Shown here: one piece after another, positions 18,272-21,984 of the stretch
Position numbering within the stretch: position 1 is the stretch's first letter
Layout: each line of letters starts with the position of its first letter
Source: Pinguiococcus pyrenoidosus
Lineage: Eukaryota; Sar; Pinguiophyceae; Pinguiochrysidales; Pinguiochrysidaceae
Reading direction: 5' to 3'
Assembly (NCBI GenBank): GCA_019677205.1
Contig: JAAMXY010002366.1
Location: 1-21,984, forward strand
Length of the DNA stretch: 21,984 nt
Translations under genes and position numbers: made by a program
Notes under the pieces: model-generated
Seen by the model: the letters and a program-made list of their open reading frames with translations, nothing else
What the model was told of the DNA's origin: nothing
Database searches by the model: none

Positions 18272-19657
18272 CTACTTGGCTGGTATGCCTCTCTCTATCA
18301 CGCTGAAGTAGTTGTACACGCCAGATGCGACAATCACTACCGTTATGCCGACGCCGTTCAGGACGGTGATTGGCGTCTCAAAGAGATACGTGCTAATCGC
18401 GATCAAGAGAACTTGCTTGATGTTGCCCCAAATGGTCAGCGTCTGTCGAGTTGCACCCAAAACCAAGGTCAGAAGCTCGCGGAAAAAGTGAAGGCAAAGG
18501 AGCTCAAAGGAGGAGCTCTCAAAGGATTTCAATGGAGGAGCTCAAAGGATTTCAAAGGAGCTCAAAGGATTTCAAAGGAGCTCAAAGGAGCTCAAAGGAG
18601 CTCAAAGGAGCTCAAAGCAAGGCAAGCGAAATCCGTGCCAAAAGAGTCTTACCAATGGCGAGCTAACTTTGTTGGCGACGAAGCTCGAAATGTTGAACGT
18701 GAACGCGAGCAGAGCAGACAGCAGCACCACCGGAAAAGCCATGGTCCGAGAAAGTTCGGGTAGCTGATGGGAAGAACGATGCAAGGAGAGATGAGGACCT
18801 CCGCCCTATCGCAGAGAGACGGAGCGCCCGTTTCCTACCTCGGCGAGAAGCTCCGCGAACTCTCCTGTCGAGAAGCTTGCGAGCAGCATCCATATCATGC
18901 TCAGTGGTGCCATTTCCTGGTGATTGCAGCCATGGGTTCAGTCCCTGGAGGCACAGATGATCCTCGCCTCTTGACCGTGGATACGTACATGAATCAGCTC
19001 CATGGGACTGAGCGTGAGGCCGGCGCCCGTGAGAATCGCGCCGGTGAGCACCACCTTCGCACTGGCGAGGAGGACGCAGAGCAAGGTGACGAGGAACCCA
19101 AAGGTGGAGACCGTCATCTCTCCAAAGCAAGCTGCCACCACGCCGGTCACCACGGCCACGACGCTCAGGGTTCGCCTCGCCGAGAAGCGCTTTCGCTGCC
19201 AGATCGCGCCGATGCCCATGACGAAGGCGGGCACCAAGCTGCGCATGACCTGATTGAAGTTGACGCTGACGAACAAGATCGATACGTTTCCGATACAGAT
19301 GTTGGCGCTGAAGAGCAGCGAGAACAGAATCAGGAGCGTCCGCCGCCTCGTCGCGGAGACCTTGGCGTCGCCGGGCGCGGATTTGGCGCCATGGTACAGC
19401 TGGAGCCAGATGTGCGAGCCGACCGCGTTCACCAGCATGTGCATGGCGCTGAGCACAAAGGGGAACTTGAAGTTGACCCACTTGAAAGCGGCCTTGTTGA
19501 TGAGCGTGACGCTCATGTTGTTCACAAGCCAAAGGAGGAGATACGCAAAGCGCTGCGCGCTCGTGTACAGCGGGTTGTCCACGGCGAGCACCTTCTGGTG
19601 CGCATGCTCGCTCGGCTTCTGCAGCTCTTCATCGCTCTTGCCACTCGACAGCATCAT
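18272..19657 (-). CDS. TPT/nucleotide-sugar transporter family (SLC35-like)
   Basis: A drug/metabolite-superfamily antiporter that exchanges sugar phosphates or nucleotide sugars across Golgi, ER or plastid membranes. Four exons: 19657-18989, 18916-18839, 18763-18653 and 18442-18272, all phase 0, with introns of 72, 75 and 210 nt, giving 342 residues, the usual size. Seen: a cytosolic-looking N-terminus, then NKAAFKWVNFKFPFVLSAMH, ICIGNVSILFVSVNFNQVMR (the NVSL...VSFNQ-type TPT signature), MRSLVPAFVM, MELIHEMAPLS across junction 1, and NKVSSPLTLTIWGNIKQVLL across junction 3 (the SPLT...GN.K motif), then ETPITVLNGVGI. About ten membrane segments are expected. No plastid leader is seen, so Golgi or ER is the more likely site. 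The substrate cannot be told. Intron 3 contains a 10-bp tandem array. Confidence 0.88.
18499..18616. repeat. 10-bp tandem array (GGAGCTCAAA/GGATTTCAAA) inside transporter intron 3
   Basis: Eleven adjacent units are readable on the plus strand. Most are GGAGCTCAAA and three are GGATTTC-type variants; two of the units carry small insertions. In the first half the types alternate, and the last four are identical. The whole array falls within the 210-nt intron 18652-18443. In the transcript the units read TTTGAGCTCC, so each carries a self-complementary GAGCTC. Confidence 0.9.
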
Positions 19658-20435
19658 TCTCAGGAGCCGAGGGCAGCGAGCCAGACGACGGCCCAGCGCC
19701 GAGTGACAAGCCGGCGCACAAGCGAAAAGTAAACGAAGGAACTGAGCGCCGGCGGATCTACAAAAGGTGTAACTTGGCCATATTACGCCGACATAAGGTG
19801 CCGGGGAATGTTAGGTGCCCGTCTACCGCGTCCTGCTGGCTGAAGACGGCGCCTCATTGGTGAATGGAGCTCTCAGGAGTTATTCAGCCAAATATCCAAA
19901 AAGACTGTTTGGGAAGCGTAGAAATAATTGGTTTAAGATATCCAATCATACCTTCCTCAGATCCTTAGCCGGTTGAGTTGACCAGTGAACATCCCGTTGT
20001 GATTCATCTTTTCAGGCCTTCCCTAATGTTCTGTCGATCAGGACGCGAAGAAGCAACAAATCCCAACGCGCTGACGATGCAGTTTAAATAGCTTGGGCGC
20101 ATTACAGCGTAATAATCAAATTTTCGCACCACCCAATGAATGATTCTGGATTCCGCTGCAACGGGGTTTCCGGACCGCTTTTCCGGACCAACCGCAAGAA
20201 GCTGCTTTTCCTCCTCGCCAGCGAGGAAATCTTGGCAAAACGGACGCCCCTCTCCCCCAGCAACTGCCTGTGCCTCGCACCGCAGCGCTGTGCTCACGTG
20301 TGCATCGCCTAGCCCGCAAAAACTGCACGAAGCATCTAGAGAGAACGCGCTGAGGCACCGGCAAGCCGTGCCGCCCGGCGCTGGAGCTAGCCCAGGGCTC
20401 CTGCGGCAGCTGTGAGCTCCTCGCCGATACGCACC
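19658..20435. other. 778-bp divergent intergenic region
   Basis: This region separates the transporter start from the start of the last gene. The part at about 19880-20150 is clearly AT-richer than the rest of the window. Small structures seen are ATTACAGCGTAAT (20101-20113), a direct repeat of TTTCCGGACC (20167-20176 and 20180-20189), and a 7-bp stem with a 9-nt loop (20207-20229). No convincing coding sequence is present. Both promoters should lie here. Confidence 0.5.
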
Positions 20436-21984
20436 ATGCCGGGCCGGTCGCGGTACGCTGACGAGCGAGCAGGCCCGTCCGCCTATGACGACGAGTCCTA
20501 CACCCGCTTCGCCTCTGGCGGAGCAGCCGACCGGCTGCGAGGTGCCGCGAGTCGCTATGCCGATCCGTCCGCATCGTTCCGCGCACCGACGTCCGGCTAC
20601 CGCTCCTCGTCCGGCTACCGCTCCTCGTCTCCCTCCCGCAAGGCCGGCGTGAAGAGCCTGAGCCGAGGGGACCGGGCGATGAGGAACGCCTCGCCAGCCA
20701 CGACGCTGTCGTTTGCAAAGCTTGCGGACTTCGCAGCCTGCAGCGTCCCGGTCTGGGTCCCCTGGACGGAGAGTGCCAGCCCGCTCGTGTTCCCAGGAAG
20801 CGCCCCAGAGCGGCTCTCGCAGCACCGCTGGCTGCAGAGCTTCCCCATGATGCCTGTCGCCCCGGCGCGGCAGAGCCTGACGGACTACCTGGCGTCCCTC
20901 CTCGCCGGCCGGCAGCAGCTCGACAAGCCCCTGCAACCGACCGCAGCGGAGTGCCATCGGCGCGAGAATGCGGACCTGTACCGGTGGGCGAAGTGGACCG
21001 TCGTGACGGATGCCCTGGAGAATGGATTCTGGACTGGCTACGACGCGCACCTCTCCAAGATGGACGTTCTCGGCGTGGGGACGTCCAGCGAGCACTTCTT
21101 GCGGAGCATGACCGGCTCGTTCTCGCAATGGGCCACTTCGCAGTACATGTTCTTGATGATGAACACGTACCAGAAGCAGACGAGCCTCGAGTATGCGGAC
21201 TTCTGCACGCACACGACATTTGGGAAAGGCCGCGACCCCAACGGCATCAACGATCAGTACTGGCGCTATTCGCGGCTGCTTGGAATGGTCGCCAAGGCCG
21301 ACAGCATGGCGCAGCGCATGACGGAGCTGTGTCCAGATTGGCGCATCTCAGCATGGCTGCAGGACATCCACACCTCCGGGTCGTCCGGAACGGTGCGCCA
21401 GGAGCTGCTGCGCCACTCGATTCACGCCAGCAAGGAGGTGGCCAAACCCACCTTCCTGGCCTTCCAAGATGCCCGCGCGTCGCCCTCCGAGCGCATGACC
21501 GGCCTGCCCCGTGCGATGCGGCGCTGGGACCACAGCTCCTTCCAAGACTACAAGATGAGTCATGTGGAGCGCCTGGGGCAAGTCTGGAATGCCAACTACC
21601 ACGCGAACTGGTCCAAGTCATATTCGACGGCGGGGCCGCCACCCGAGCTGGGATTCTCGCGCCATGGGATCGTGGACATGCGGATGACTCATGCGGAGCG
21701 CATGGGCCGCCTGGACACCAAGCTGGCAGACGAGACCAAGAGGTGCATCCCTTCCGGGGCTTCGCACCGGGAGCCGCAGACCATGCGCTGGATTCCGTGG
21801 AGCGAAGACAGCGCACTGTCTTGCAAGAAGCGATGCCACGGCGACGGCTACGCAGCCGGTCCGAAGCCTTCGCAACGTCTGCGGGCTTGGATGTCGGCCC
21901 CAAAGCGCAGCCGGCGTCCAACTCAGCTCTGGCAGGGCAGCACCAAGCGTGCCGCGAACCTTCGCGTGGATAGCTCCTCCGCAC
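20436..21984 (+). CDS. Unrecognised protein, 3' end outside window
   Basis: An open frame of 516 codons runs from ATG 20436 to the right edge without a stop. An in-frame TAG at 20388-20390 with no ATG between supports this start. Residues 1-85 are disordered and rich in Ser, Tyr, Arg and Ala, with a repeated SGYRSS unit. Residues 90-450 look folded and have many Trp, Tyr and Met, for example SQWATSQYMFLMMNTYQKQT and INDQYWRYSRLLGM. Four spaced segments share a methionine-rich theme: MAQRMTEL near 291, PSERMTGL near 350, MSHVERLG near 374 and MTHAERMG near 417. No signal peptide or membrane segment is seen. I do not recognise the family. From about residue 455 the sequence becomes basic and low in complexity, so an intron or frame change there is possible. 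Confidence 0.7.
   Translation, partial: MPGRSRYADERAGPSAYDDESYTRFASGGAADRLRGAASRYADPSASFRAPTSGYRSSSGYRSSSPSRKAGVKSLSRGDRAMRNASPATTLSFAKLADFAACSVPVWVPWTESASPLVFPGSAPERLSQHRWLQSFPMMPVAPARQSLTDYLASLLAGRQQLDKPLQPTAAECHRRENADLYRWAKWTVVTDALENGFWTGYDAHLSKMDVLGVGTSSEHFLRSMTGSFSQWATSQYMFLMMNTYQKQTSLEYADFCTHTTFGKGRDPNGINDQYWRYSRLLGMVAKADSMAQRMTELCPDWRISAWLQDIHTSGSSGTVRQELLRHSIHASKEVAKPTFLAFQDARASPSERMTGLPRAMRRWDHSSFQDYKMSHVERLGQVWNANYHANWSKSYSTAGPPPELGFSRHGIVDMRMTHAERMGRLDTKLADETKRCIPSGASHREPQTMRWIPWSEDSALSCKKRCHGDGYAAGPKPSQRLRAWMSAPKRSRRPTQLWQGSTKRAANLRVDSSSA

Noticed and set aside
18413-18763. Plus-strand frame with a repeated SKELKGAQ-like peptide
   Set aside because: The repeat peptide is the translation of the intronic 10-bp array, and both ends overlap transporter exons on the other strand.
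20004-21212. Two 370 to 400-codon minus-strand frames
   Set aside because: They overlap the plus-strand frame from 20436, have Arg/Ser/Gly-biased compositions typical of antisense GC-rich coding DNA, and show no domain.
1-21984. tRNA genes, rRNA genes and CRISPR arrays
   Set aside because: GTTCG-containing boxes were checked by eye and none had a matching A box and stems; no spaced identical repeats of CRISPR type were seen.

Overview
This window is nuclear DNA from a GC-rich, gene-dense eukaryotic microbe, most likely a flagellated photosynthetic protist. The evidence is spliceosomal introns (57 to 238 nt, GT-AG, many ending in TAG), a peroxin, a TRAPP subunit, a Golgi/plastid-type sugar transporter, a CCDC81-type HU-domain protein (a family found in ciliated eukaryotes), and a DUF1499 protein whose first exon encodes a twin-arginine, AxA-ending leader of the thylakoid-lumen kind. 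A plant PUS6-like pseudouridine synthase with a hydrophobic leader ending in ALAP also hints at a plastid, perhaps a secondary one. I cannot name the lineage.

Layout, left to right: the C-terminal half of a TRPC4AP/TRUSS homologue (+, cut by the left edge); TRAPPC5 (-, four exons); a PH-domain membrane protein (+, two exons); a CCDC81-like protein (+); a DUF1499 thylakoid protein (-, two exons); PEX2 (+, three exons); a 1752-residue URB2/NPA2-like ribosome-biogenesis protein (-, two exons); an RluA/PUS6-like pseudouridine synthase (+, seven exons); a decayed C-terminal piece of a Fanzor/TnpB-like nuclease (-); a TPT/nucleotide-sugar transporter (-, four exons); and the first 516 codons of an unrecognised protein (+, cut by the right edge). 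Every multi-exon model was built by matching splice sites to reading phase and family similarity, and each totals a whole number of codons.

The genes are housekeeping functions with no shared pathway. Strands nearly alternate. Divergent starts can be as close as 54 to 97 bp and convergent stops about 80 bp. The accessory material is limited to the Fanzor remnant beside a trinucleotide tract and an inverted repeat, a 10-bp tandem array inside a transporter intron, a 7-bp array between two convergent genes, and a G-run inside an intron. I see no tRNA, rRNA, CRISPR array or intact transposon.
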